Assembly: GCF_000420665.1 (NCBI RefSeq)
Contig: NZ_ATVJ01000001.1
Location: 124,001-188,000 of the forward strand
DNA: 64,000 nt
Reading direction: 5' to 3'
Source of the DNA: Ponticaulis koreensis DSM 19734
GTDB taxonomy: Bacteria; Pseudomonadota; Alphaproteobacteria; Caulobacterales; Hyphomonadaceae
The notes below the pieces were generated by a model. It saw nothing but the letters and a program-made list of their open reading frames with translations. It searched no databases and was not told the DNA's origin. Shown in pieces: positions 27,394 to 35,906 of this stretch; positions within the stretch are counted from its first letter, which is position 1; every line of letters begins with the position of its first letter. A program made the position numbers and the translations under genes.

Positions 27394-27786
27394 ATGTTTG
27401 AGATCATCGACAGAGACCTAATCCTCTGGCCTGTCGCCGGTCATCTTGGCATCCTTTTCATTTTATACTGCTGGCTGTCTGTTGCGCGATTTCAAAAGCG
27501 CGCAGGACAGCCGGTCGAGGCGCTGGAGGCTCGCATCAGCGCCAATCTCAAGAACCAGTTTGAAGCCCCAATTCTCTTCTATGCCTTGGTCGCCATGCTA
27601 TGGGCCGAGGACCTCGTAAACTGGACCTATCTGACGCTCGCCTTCGTCTTTCTGGCAGGACGTATCTGGCATTTACTCGCAGCAACGCTGTCCACGAAAA
27701 TTATCCGTCGTGGACTGATCTTCACCGTCAACTGGCTGGCGATTTACGCGATGTGGGCGTTGTTTCTGCTGCCGCGGCTATTTTAG
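27394..27786 (+). CDS. MAPEG-family membrane protein
   Basis: About 130 residues with four hydrophobic segments. The polar loop RISANLKNQFEAPILFYALV contains the family motif (ARxNxxExxP-like, here with N and E conserved). Bacterial MAPEG proteins are glutathione-dependent or of unknown use. AGAAGGG (27381-27387) gives 6 bp spacing to the ATG at 27394, better than the ATG at 27388. The 3' end overlaps regA by 4 bp tail to tail. Confidence 0.88.
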   Translation: MFEIIDRDLILWPVAGHLGILFILYCWLSVARFQKRAGQPVEALEARISANLKNQFEAPILFYALVAMLWAEDLVNWTYLTLAFVFLAGRIWHLLAATLSTKIIRRGLIFTVNWLAIYAMWALFLLPRLF

Positions 27787-28349
27787 CGCGGCGCACGCTT
27801 CGCCAGAATACGCTGCAGCGTGCGGCGGTGCATGTTCAGGCGACGCGCTGTCTCTGACACATTGTGATTGCAGAGCTCGTAAACACGCTGGATGTGTTCC
27901 CAACGCACACGGTCAGCAGACATCGGATTTTCCGGCGGCTCAGGCGCTTCATCGCGCTGGGCAACCAGAGCCTTGATGATATCTTCAACATCAGCCGGCT
28001 TGGAGAGGTAATCGATCGCACCCGCTTTCACGGCAGCAACCGCCGTCGCCAGCGCGCCATAGCCTGTCAGCATGATTGCGCGAACGTCTTCACGGTGCTG
28101 CTGGAGTGTTTCAACAACCTCAAGGCCAGAACCGTCTTCCAGGCGTAGATCGATCACTGCGAATGCCGGTGGGTTCAGACGTGCAACGTCTTTTGCTTCG
28201 GCGACTGTGCCGACTGCTGAAACTGTAAAACCACGACGTGTGAGTGCTTGTGCCAGGCGCGTCCGAAACGGCGCATCGTCATCCAGTACCATCAGTGTTC
28301 GGTCAGTCAGCTCTTCCAGAGCTTTGTGGATGTCGATCTCAGCACTCAT
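27783..28349 (-). CDS. regA: Response regulator of the RegA/PrrA/ActR family
   Basis: About 188 residues. The receiver domain has the DDD acidic pocket, the phospho-acceptor Asp in VIDLRLEDGSGLEVV and the lysine in YLSKPAD. The C-terminal Fis-type helix-turn-helix NVSETARRLNMHRRTLQRIL followed by AKRAPR is nearly invariant in RegA/PrrA/ActR proteins and makes the assignment firm. In relatives RegA controls respiration, carbon fixation and other redox processes. The start is taken at 28349; a GTG at 28373 overlapping the kinase stop is also possible. It follows regB by 16 bp. Confidence 0.95.
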   Translation of the reverse strand: MSAEIDIHKALEELTDRTLMVLDDDAPFRTRLAQALTRRGFTVSAVGTVAEAKDVARLNPPAFAVIDLRLEDGSGLEVVETLQQHREDVRAIMLTGYGALATAVAAVKAGAIDYLSKPADVEDIIKALVAQRDEAPEPPENPMSADRVRWEHIQRVYELCNHNVSETARRLNMHRRTLQRILAKRAPR

Positions 28350-28365
28350 AATATCTGTCCAGCTT

Positions 28366-29766
28366 CTATTCACTCGAAGGGCTTAAATCATCTAAGCCTG
28401 TTTCGTGCGCAGACCAAGTCGTTTCGGCCTCAAGCGCAGCTCTTTCCCATCGCAGCCGGACAACCGCCCCTTTTTCAGGTTCGGGACGGTTAAAGGTCGC
28501 CACCTCACCGCCGCTCTGTTCAATGAGCGTTTTTGCAATGAAGAAACCAAGCCCCATATCGCCGCCCCCGGCATGTTTCTGGCTGCGCTCGGAAATATAA
28601 GGTTCGCCTAATTTAGGCAAGACTGTTGGCGAAAAACCCGGTCCATCATCTGTTACAGAGATGGTGATGATCCGGTCACTCCATACCGCATCGAGGGACA
28701 CATAGCTGTCTGCAAAGGAGACCGCATTCTCTACAAACGCGCCGAGTGCGTGGAGAATTTCAGGGGACCGGTCGAGCTTCGGCTCGGTGAGGTCCGTCGC
28801 CGTCGAATGGGCGAAGGTGCGAACTTCCACCAGCTTGTCGCGCCCCTTATGAGGACGCGCCGCCTCCTCTACCAGAGTAGAGAGCTGGATACGCGCGTGA
28901 ACGATGTCACCGGTCTCGCGTTCTTGCGCGAGCCGTCGCAGAATGGACCGGCACCGGTCTGCCTGTTCAGAGAGAAGGCGCGCATCTTCCTTATGCGGAT
29001 CATCATCCTCAAGGTCTGCCGCCATTTCTTTGGCAACCAGATGGATCGTCGCCAGCGGCGTGCCAAGCTCGTGCGCTGTGGCAGCGGCTAGCGCGCCGAG
29101 CGCAGATAGCTTTTGCTCGCGCGCCATAACGACCTGAGCGGCATCAAGCGCCCGCACCAGACGCGCTTCATCACGCGACACACGTATGGAAGACAGCGCG
29201 AAGAAGGCCAGACCAATCGCGACCGCGCAGAACTGTCCGATTTCCAGCAGGGCAGGAACTTCCAGCTCTTCGCCGGGCGGCGATGGCAGCGGCAGATGGA
29301 AGAATGCCATGGCAGCTGTGCAGGCAAGCGCAAGCAAAGCGAGCCCCATGGAATAGCGTGTTTCCAGACTAACAGACGCAATTGTCACAGGCGCCATGAT
29401 CATCAGCACAAAGGGGTTTTCCAGACCGCCCGTGATCGCAATCAGAAACGTGACCTGAAGAATATCAAAGGCAAACTGGGCGACCGCTTCCGGCGTTGTC
29501 GCGAGCCGCTGGCTCGGAAACGCAATCATCACGAAAACGTTCAGCCAGGCAGACACAGCAATCGCAGCCAGGCACAACCCAAGCGACAAAGAAAAGCCGA
29601 GACCGAAGTAAACAAACAGAACAGCAATCGCCTGACCGAGAATTGCCAGCCAGCGAGTCGCGACAAAGGTGCGCACCCTGAGGCGCCCGAAAGCAGATCC
29701 AACCCCACCAAGCCCTTCTTTTGGAAGGGAAAAAATCGTACTCTGATCGTCCAGTGTGTCAGCCAC
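28366..29766 (-). CDS. regB: Redox-sensing histidine kinase of the RegB/PrrB/ActS family
   Basis: 466 residues with about six N-terminal membrane segments. Three RegB hallmarks are present: the ubiquinone-binding heptapeptide GGLENPF (113-119), the H-box LGALAAATAHELGTPLATI with His232, and the redox-active Cys in ADRCRSIL (Cys272). The ATPase domain has N, G1 (VTDDGPGFS) and G2 (GDMGLGFFIAKTL). It should sense quinone redox state and phosphorylate RegA. It is divergent from the Sco gene (67 bp), the classic regB-senC-regA layout. Confidence 0.96.
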   Translation of the reverse strand: MADTLDDQSTIFSLPKEGLGGVGSAFGRLRVRTFVATRWLAILGQAIAVLFVYFGLGFSLSLGLCLAAIAVSAWLNVFVMIAFPSQRLATTPEAVAQFAFDILQVTFLIAITGGLENPFVLMIMAPVTIASVSLETRYSMGLALLALACTAAMAFFHLPLPSPPGEELEVPALLEIGQFCAVAIGLAFFALSSIRVSRDEARLVRALDAAQVVMAREQKLSALGALAAATAHELGTPLATIHLVAKEMAADLEDDDPHKEDARLLSEQADRCRSILRRLAQERETGDIVHARIQLSTLVEEAARPHKGRDKLVEVRTFAHSTATDLTEPKLDRSPEILHALGAFVENAVSFADSYVSLDAVWSDRIITISVTDDGPGFSPTVLPKLGEPYISERSQKHAGGGDMGLGFFIAKTLIEQSGGEVATFNRPEPEKGAVVRLRWERAALEAETTWSAHETGLDDLSPSSE

Positions 29767-29833
29767 GGTCCCGCCCGGTATTTTATTCTGTCCCGAACTG
29801 TCCTATCTGAACCCGTGTTAAAGGACCAGTCTC

Positions 29834-30472
29834 ATGATTTCTACTTCTACGCTTTTTCGTACTTGCGCTCTAGCTACAGCCCTCACGATTGCGGCCTGTG
29901 GAAATGACGGTTCCACCAATGTCGCACAATCATCAGGTGCGCAGAACACATGCATGTCGCGCGGCGACTATGGCTGGGGTGGTCCCTTCAGCCTGATCGA
30001 CCAGACGGGCACACCGGTTACGCAGGAAGATTATATGGGCCGCCCGACGCTCATGTATTTCGGCTATACGGTCTGCCCTGATGCCTGCCCTGTCATCATG
30101 GAAAAGATCACATATGCGCTGGATGAGCTGCCAGAAGACATGGTCCATCCGCGCGTCATGCTTATCAGCTTTGACCCGGAGCGCGACACACCGGAAGTCC
30201 TGAGCGCCTATGTCTCCAACCCCTATTATCCTGAAGACATGGTCGGCCTGACCGGCAGCGACGAGCAAATCCGCGAAGCGGCTGACGCGTTTCAGGCCAT
30301 TTATTCCGTCAGCGAACAGGAAGACAGCGCCATCGGCTACGTGTTCGACCACTCAGCCGCCATCTATCTGATGGATGAAAACTGGGAAATGGACACTTTC
30401 TTCATCGCAACAGAAAACCCGCGCGATATGGCAGACTGTATGACCAACTTCCTGCCTCAGGTAGAAGGCTGA
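29834..30472 (+). CDS. Sco/SenC/PrrC copper-binding lipoprotein
   Basis: 212 residues. A lipobox (LTIAAC, Cys22) marks a lipoprotein anchored to the membrane. The thioredoxin-like domain has the copper motif CPDACP (CxxxC) and the distal His in FDHSAAIYL. Sco proteins deliver copper to the CuA or CuB site of cytochrome oxidase and in Rhodobacter influence Reg/Prr signalling. The gene is divergent from regB and its end overlaps the WYL-regulator gene by 16 bp tail to tail. Confidence 0.95.
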   Translation: MISTSTLFRTCALATALTIAACGNDGSTNVAQSSGAQNTCMSRGDYGWGGPFSLIDQTGTPVTQEDYMGRPTLMYFGYTVCPDACPVIMEKITYALDELPEDMVHPRVMLISFDPERDTPEVLSAYVSNPYYPEDMVGLTGSDEQIREAADAFQAIYSVSEQEDSAIGYVFDHSAAIYLMDENWEMDTFFIATENPRDMADCMTNFLPQVEG

Positions 30473-31182
30473 TCCGGCGCAGCGCAGGGATTCTTTTCTG
30501 CCTCGCGCCTGCGCTCTTCCTGCCAGGCTTTGCGTAGAGAGCTGATACGTTCGGGTATGCGCTCTTCCATGACGAGGGCTGACTGTACGCGGTCGGTCCG
30601 GAAGTGGCGAAAGCCATGACGCAGTTCGCACCAGGCGCAGATCATCCGGTAGTCTTCCGAATAAGCGAGCAGGAACGGCCAGATCACCCGTTCGCTAGCT
30701 TGTGCTTTCTCATCGGAATACGTCACCAGAACCTTGTGGCGGTCACGGATCGCGCCGCGAATAAGCGACACATCGACAGTGTCGATCAGGCGCGAGCGAA
30801 AACTGATCGGCGTCAGGCCGCTGTCCACAATGACCGGCTGGAGCGTTTTAGGGACCGCCGTTGTCAGTTTGGCGATCAGATCTTTTGCGCCGCGCTGTAA
30901 ATGCGTATCGCCGCGCGCTTCTACCCATTTCGCGCCAAGAACCGCGGCCTCCAACTCGTCTGCGGTCAGCATGAGAGGTGGCATGTCATAGCCGTCATCC
31001 AGAATGTAACCCATGCCCGCCTCACCGCGGATCGGCACGCGTTGTGCAATTAACTCCGCTGTATCACGATAGACAGTCCGCAGCGATGTTTCGAGTTCTT
31101 CGGAAAGCTCATGCGCAGTCACGGGGCGATCATGCCGCCGCAGGATCTGAATGATTTTAAACAGGCGTTCGGTTCGTCTCAT
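30457..31182 (-). CDS. YafY-type transcriptional regulator (HTH-WYL)
   Basis: 241 residues. The N-terminal winged helix (RTERLFKIIQILRRHDRPVT, then LETSLRTVYRDTAEL) is of the HTH_11 type, and the C-terminal WYL domain carries the usual arginine-rich ligand loop (EDYRMICAWCELRHGFRHFR). WYL regulators respond to small ligands or nucleic acids. It is divergent from the GST gene at 31270 with an 87-bp gap. Such YafY-GST pairs are common, so the GST gene is its likely target. Confidence 0.9.
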   Translation of the reverse strand: MRRTERLFKIIQILRRHDRPVTAHELSEELETSLRTVYRDTAELIAQRVPIRGEAGMGYILDDGYDMPPLMLTADELEAAVLGAKWVEARGDTHLQRGAKDLIAKLTTAVPKTLQPVIVDSGLTPISFRSRLIDTVDVSLIRGAIRDRHKVLVTYSDEKAQASERVIWPFLLAYSEDYRMICAWCELRHGFRHFRTDRVQSALVMEERIPERISSLRKAWQEERRREAEKNPCAAPDQPST

Positions 31183-31269
31183 GTCATCATCCTAGTCCCA
31201 CCATACTGACAGCATGTTGGCAGTAGCCCTGCGTTAGCAAGGGATATCTTTCAACACGGAGAAAACAGG

Positions 31270-31995
31270 ATGATTACACTTTATGGATGGGGCCCGATGT
31301 TCGATTGCCCGTCACCGAGCGCGTTTGTCATGAAGTCCCTCATACAGCTGCAAATGCTGGGCGTGGAGTTCGAACTGGCAGTTGCCGATCTTGAGGCCGT
31401 TCCAAAAACGAAAGCCCCGTATCTGATCGACAATGGTACGCTTGTCGAAGACAGCAATTTCATTCGTTGGCATCTGGAACGCAAACTGGGCAAATCACTT
31501 GATAACGGACTGTCAGCAGCAGAGGCCGCTACCGGTTGGGCACTTGAGCGCATGGCGGAAGATAATATCGTCAACAATATCCTCACCCAGCGCTGGCTGA
31601 AGGATGAGAATTTCCAAAAAGGTCCCGCCCTGTTCTTCAGGAGTATCCCGGAAGCCCAGCGTAAGGCAGTTACGGACGAAGTCCGCGGCAGTATTAATGC
31701 CTACATGCATGGTCAGGGCTTTGGTCGACATTCCGAAGCCGAACAGCTTGCGCTTGCAGATCGCGATATCACTGCGATTGCGAATTTCCTTGGCGATAAG
31801 GATTACCTGTTCGGAAACACACCCGCCGCCGCAGATGCTAGCGTTGCCGCCGTCCTGATTTCTGCTGCATCCGAATTCTTTGATACACCGCTTTCCGGTC
31901 TCGTGCGGCGCCATGAAAACCTGGTTGAGTATATCACCCGAATGGAAGCGCGTTATCTGACTGGCCATAACTGGCCCATGCCTGAAATGGCGTAA
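31270..31995 (+). CDS. Glutathione S-transferase-like protein (metaxin/FAXC-like)
   Basis: 241 residues. The N-terminal thioredoxin-like part starts ITLYGWGPMFDCPSPSAFVM and contains KAPYLIDNGTLVEDSNFIRW, where P-Y-x-x-D-x-G and D/E-S are the glutathione-site signatures. The helical C-terminal domain contains FGNTPAAADASVAAVLISA. This is the branch related to Fax/metaxin proteins, whose activity is poorly known. A GGAG site precedes the ATG. It is probably controlled by the divergent WYL regulator. Confidence 0.85.
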   Translation: MITLYGWGPMFDCPSPSAFVMKSLIQLQMLGVEFELAVADLEAVPKTKAPYLIDNGTLVEDSNFIRWHLERKLGKSLDNGLSAAEAATGWALERMAEDNIVNNILTQRWLKDENFQKGPALFFRSIPEAQRKAVTDEVRGSINAYMHGQGFGRHSEAEQLALADRDITAIANFLGDKDYLFGNTPAAADASVAAVLISAASEFFDTPLSGLVRRHENLVEYITRMEARYLTGHNWPMPEMA

Positions 31996-32001
31996 CCATA
32001 G

Positions 32002-32038
32002 TTGGGGGCACGCCTCACACGCGAGACGGTGCCCCCAA
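32002..32038 (+). terminator. Possible terminator after the GST-like gene
   Basis: A perfect 10-bp inverted repeat (TTGGGGGCAC at 32002-32011, GTGCCCCCAA at 32029-32038) starts 7 bp past the GST stop. The T-run after it is weak, so it could be a stabilising hairpin rather than a full terminator. Confidence 0.55.
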
Positions 32039-32136
32039 TTCCCCATTTGGCGTAGACCAGTTGTTAAAACCGCTTGATTATCGTATGCTGCAGCGCAACA
32101 TAACAATAATTGCTGTTATCGACTGAAAGGGCCCAA

Positions 32137-33432
32137 ATGCTCTACTCCATGATTGAGATGCACCGCGCGGCTGCCGCTCCTATGCGTATGTTTGCTCGCG
32201 CCAACCGGATTATGTTTGAATCCGACTATAACGTGCTCTCGCGTACAGAATTCGGAAAGTCGATTGCCGCCACCTCTTCCCTTTTTGAGTCTCTGACGCG
32301 ATCCTATGGTAAGCCTGTCTGGGGTCTGGAACACACAGAGATCAACGGTAAGGAAGTCTCTGTAGACGTTGAGACGGTCTGGTCTGATGCATGGTGCAAT
32401 CTGGTCCACTTTCAGCGCGATCCGGAAGAACTCGCTGATGCACTGGGTGACGCCTCACCTCAACCGCGCCTTCTGATCGTAGCGCCTCTGTCAGGCCACT
32501 ATGCGACCCTGCTGCGCGGCACAGTCGAGGCCTTCCTTCCGCATTTTGAAGTCTACATCACGGACTGGACAGACGCCCGCATGGTGCCGCTCTTCCAGGG
32601 TCGGTTTAGCCTGGACGACTATATCGACTATGTCCGCCGCATGATTGGCGAAGTCGGTCCGGGGTCAAACGTGCTTGCAGTTTGCCAGCCAGGCCCGCCT
32701 ACTCTCGCCGCTATCGCACTTATGTCGGAAGACAATGATCCCAATGTGCCAGCCAGCATGACTTTTATGGGCTCGCCGATTGATTGTCGCAAAAGCCCGA
32801 CTGTTCCAAACCTTCTTGCGGAAGAACGCCCGTTTGAGTGGTTCGAAGAGAACATGATCTACACAGTGCCAATGCCTTATCCGGGCGCGATGCGCCGCGT
32901 GTATCCGGGCTTTGTGCAGCTTTCCAGCTTCATGAATATGAACTGGGAACGCCATGTGGATGCCCACTGGTCATTCTTCGAACATCTGGTCGGTGATGAT
33001 GGCGACAGCGCCTCCAAACACCGCGAGTTCTATGACGAATATCTGTCAGTGCTGGACCTCTCTGCCGAGTTCTACCTCGATACGATCAAACGCATCTTCC
33101 AGAATCATGAGTTGCCGCTCGGCACATTCATGCACCGCGGGCGCCTCGTGAAACCGTCGACGATCACGAAAACCGCGCTGATGACGGTTGAAGGCGAGAA
33201 AGACGATATCTCAGGCATCGGCCAGACGCAGGCAGCGCATGACCTCTGCTCGAACCTGCCAGAAGATATGCAGCTTGATTATGTCCAGCCGGGCGTCGGC
33301 CATTATGGCGTGTTCAACGGTTCGCGTTTCCGCAAGGAAATCGTGCCGCGCGTGGTGAACTTCATCCATAAATTCCACGATACAAAGCTGGAATCAGAAT
33401 GGAACAACGCCTTCCTGATTGCGGCTGAATAA
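32137..33432 (+). CDS. phaZ: Intracellular poly(3-hydroxybutyrate) depolymerase
   Basis: 431 residues. The nucleophile segment is VLAVCQPGPPTLAAIA, with Cys where lipases have Ser, as in the PhaZ1 type of intracellular depolymerases. LLIVAPLSGHYATLLRGTVE and VYITDWTDARMVP are also typical, and the catalytic His lies in the QPGVGHYGVFNGSRFR end. It hydrolyses stored amorphous PHB. I start at the ATG at 32137, with GAAAGGG just before it; an in-frame TTG at 32110 has no site. A terminator follows. Confidence 0.95.
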   Translation: MLYSMIEMHRAAAAPMRMFARANRIMFESDYNVLSRTEFGKSIAATSSLFESLTRSYGKPVWGLEHTEINGKEVSVDVETVWSDAWCNLVHFQRDPEELADALGDASPQPRLLIVAPLSGHYATLLRGTVEAFLPHFEVYITDWTDARMVPLFQGRFSLDDYIDYVRRMIGEVGPGSNVLAVCQPGPPTLAAIALMSEDNDPNVPASMTFMGSPIDCRKSPTVPNLLAEERPFEWFEENMIYTVPMPYPGAMRRVYPGFVQLSSFMNMNWERHVDAHWSFFEHLVGDDGDSASKHREFYDEYLSVLDLSAEFYLDTIKRIFQNHELPLGTFMHRGRLVKPSTITKTALMTVEGEKDDISGIGQTQAAHDLCSNLPEDMQLDYVQPGVGHYGVFNGSRFRKEIVPRVVNFIHKFHDTKLESEWNNAFLIAAE

Positions 33433-33456
33433 GCGCATCGCTAATTCGTAGATTCA

Positions 33457-33488
33457 AAAACGCCCTCAGCATCGGCCGAGGGCGTTTT
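33457..33488 (+). terminator. Intrinsic terminator of phaZ, possibly bidirectional
   Basis: A perfect 11-bp stem (AAAACGCCCTC at 33457-33467, GAGGGCGTTTT at 33478-33488) with a 10-base loop lies between two convergent genes. The A- and T-rich flanks allow use on both strands. Confidence 0.88.
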
Positions 33489-33511
33489 CTTTCGTTTCAG
33501 ACTTTCGACAA

Positions 33512-35104
33512 TTAGTTCGCCGTAGCCGTAAAGCCGAGACGTTCCTGTGTCAGCAGCGTCGGGTCGGCCATCAGATCGCCGAGCGCAAAGGATGTTTCAG
33601 GGTCGAACGAGATTGTCAGCTCGTCCTGCTCACCACTGAGGAAGACGCGCAAAGCGGTCGCCAGATCGCTCGCGATCGCTTGATCAACGCCCATGCCGCT
33701 TGTCATAGCTGGCAGCATTGCCGTCATGCCAACTGCCATGCCGCGCATATCCTCGGCAGTCATACCCTGTTGCGGACCCATAACGGCGAAGACTTTGTCC
33801 AGAAGCCCCACATCACGGATGGTGAAGCTGAGCTGGTGAATGTCCAGTTGGGAATAAACCTCCATCATCATAGCTTGCGGGTCCTGCTCACCATTGACGA
33901 AGGCGTCAGGGTCCATGCCCTCCAGCGCAGTTGCCATAGCGCTGATACCGCCAATTTCGCTGACAGACGACATAGTGAAGACGTCTTCAATCGCGAAGCT
34001 GCTGCTCTCAGTCGTGGAAATGTCCGTTTCCGGATCATACGTGCTGTTGCTTGAGCCCGAGAGCACAATGCGCTCAAGGCCAACCATGGCCAGCATTGGC
34101 GCAAACTGCGCACCGGCTTCACCACCTTCTGCGTCCGCATCAACTGTCAGCGTAAATTCCGGCATGACAAAACGTGTCGGCACGCCATCTGAGTTGCGGG
34201 ACACATCATAAGAGAGATCATCCAGCGCCACAGCCAGGCCAACACCGTTGAAGTTCATGTTTTCCAGAGAGAACTCGTCAAAGCCAGGGTCCATCGGATT
34301 GCCGTAGATCGCGCTCATCAGATCAGCGCTTGCTTCTTCGTCCTCAGCATTCATCAGAGCGTTCAGGAGAGCCGAATTCACACCGCCAACAGAGATTTTG
34401 CCGAGTGTGAATGTGCCGGACTCGTCACCATCGTCGAAGGCGAAGCTGACACCATCCACCTCGAACGAACCAATGGTTTCAGGGCCATAGTCTTCCGCTT
34501 CGATAGACGCGACCGACAGGTTGATCATGCCAGAGTCATCATCTTCACCTGCAACAAGCAGGTTCGTCAGCGACAGGCCGTCAAAGCTCATATTCTCTGT
34601 GTCTGGCAGGTCAGCCGCTTCGGAATGGCCGAACACGCCGCCAAGCCATGCCGCCAGTTGCGCGGAAGGACCGTCGAGCGCGATCTGGCCGATAGTGAAG
34701 CTTGCATTCTCTGCCTCAACTTCATCGGTCGGAACCACTTCAATTGCGTTCATGACCATGCGAGAGAAGTTGGCCATGCCTGCATCATCGACGTTGAGAC
34801 CGGTGAAGATCATTTCCTCAGCTTTGAGGTCAGCAGAGCCGTCAACGTCGACCTCCACTATGCCGTCCTCATCTTCTTCGTCGGCGTCGGCTTCAAAATC
34901 GCTGGTGCGGATCATGACATTGCGGAACACAACGTCATTGCCGCTTTCAGAGCGGTCTTCAAACTCTACGCGGCCTGAGCCAGAATCGCGCAGTGACAGC
35001 TGTGTCAGCGCTGCGTTAATGTCTTCCGGGCTGGCAGCCGGACCGTCACCACCGCAAGCGGCAAGCGTCAGCGCAGCAGCACTCGCGAGCAAAATTTTCT
35101 TCAT
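33512..35104 (-). CDS. Large acidic lipoprotein of unknown function
   Basis: 530 residues. The lipobox LTLAAC near residue 17 predicts lipid attachment, and the mature chain starts with GGDGPAASPED. The protein is very acidic, with many Asp and Glu in short stretches such as ADEEDEDGIVEVDVDG. It shows a repeating pattern of about 60-70 residues: a beta-like segment ending in phrases such as SFDGLSLTNLLV, SLENMNFNGVGLAVA and AEEMIFTGLNV. This resembles stacked repeats of a beta-rich domain. I do not recognise a family. It is monocistronic, with convergent phaZ downstream, and divergent from the metallopeptidase gene. Confidence 0.75.
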   Translation of the reverse strand: MKKILLASAAALTLAACGGDGPAASPEDINAALTQLSLRDSGSGRVEFEDRSESGNDVVFRNVMIRTSDFEADADEEDEDGIVEVDVDGSADLKAEEMIFTGLNVDDAGMANFSRMVMNAIEVVPTDEVEAENASFTIGQIALDGPSAQLAAWLGGVFGHSEAADLPDTENMSFDGLSLTNLLVAGEDDDSGMINLSVASIEAEDYGPETIGSFEVDGVSFAFDDGDESGTFTLGKISVGGVNSALLNALMNAEDEEASADLMSAIYGNPMDPGFDEFSLENMNFNGVGLAVALDDLSYDVSRNSDGVPTRFVMPEFTLTVDADAEGGEAGAQFAPMLAMVGLERIVLSGSSNSTYDPETDISTTESSSFAIEDVFTMSSVSEIGGISAMATALEGMDPDAFVNGEQDPQAMMMEVYSQLDIHQLSFTIRDVGLLDKVFAVMGPQQGMTAEDMRGMAVGMTAMLPAMTSGMGVDQAIASDLATALRVFLSGEQDELTISFDPETSFALGDLMADPTLLTQERLGFTATAN

Positions 35105-35177
35105 CTGAAATTCCCTTCTTCCTGAACCCTGAGGTTAGCAGTTTTTCCCCTTCGAAACTGCGTATAACAATACAAAT

Positions 35178-35906
35178 ATGAACACACGTCGAATCGACAT
35201 CGCAGCACCGTCCGGCTCAGAACTTTCCGTTCTGTTCCGCGTCAATCCAAGGGCTAAACGCCTGATTTTACGTGTAGATCCAAAAACGCAGTCCCCTGTT
35301 GTTACGGCTCCATCACCCCGCCATTACAAAGCAGCAGAAAAATTTGTTCAATCCAAGGCGGGCTGGATTGAAAATCAGATCTGCCGACAACCTGACGTTA
35401 TCACGCTGGAACCAGGGATCGAAATCCCCGTTTCGGGGGAAATGCACCTTCTTACCCAGTCCGGGGCGCGTGGTCGGACACGTCAGATTGAGGGCACACC
35501 GCCACAACTCGATAGTCCGGGCGCCGACATCACCTATTCAGACCGCGTTCTGCGCTATCTGAAAATGAAGGCACGAGAGGCAATCAACGAACGTGTCGAT
35601 GTTCACGCCGAAAGACTGGCTGTCGATCCGGTGAAGATCACCATCCGTGACACGCGGTCTCGCTGGGGCTCATGCTCGTCGAAGGGGCATCTGAATTTTT
35701 CATGGCGGCTCATTCTCGCGCCGCCCCAAATTCTGGATTACGTCGCAGCCCATGAAGTGGCCCATCTCATAGAGATGAACCATTCAGCCGACTTCTGGGC
35801 GCTGGTAGAGAAGAGTTATGGCCCACATAAAAACGCCCGCAACTGGCTGAAGCAGAACGGGCGCCTTTTACATGCTTATGGAAGTTCCGGGTCCGCCGGA
35901 GGCTGA
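35178..35906 (+). CDS. YgjP-type (SprT-like, M48 family) metallopeptidase
   Basis: 242 residues. The zinc motif HEVAHLIEMNHS carries HExxH, and the family signature RDTRSRWGSCSSKGHLNFSW precedes it. YgjP proteins are cytosolic predicted metallopeptidases of unclear substrate. The first ATG at 35178 has a weak site. The last 31 bp overlap the antiporter gene tail to tail. Confidence 0.9.
   Translation: MNTRRIDIAAPSGSELSVLFRVNPRAKRLILRVDPKTQSPVVTAPSPRHYKAAEKFVQSKAGWIENQICRQPDVITLEPGIEIPVSGEMHLLTQSGARGRTRQIEGTPPQLDSPGADITYSDRVLRYLKMKAREAINERVDVHAERLAVDPVKITIRDTRSRWGSCSSKGHLNFSWRLILAPPQILDYVAAHEVAHLIEMNHSADFWALVEKSYGPHKNARNWLKQNGRLLHAYGSSGSAGG

Noticed and set aside
29113-29907. Open frame of about 264 codons on the plus strand opposite regB
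   Set aside because: Antisense to the kinase gene and running into the Sco gene in another frame; composition is that of a shadow frame.
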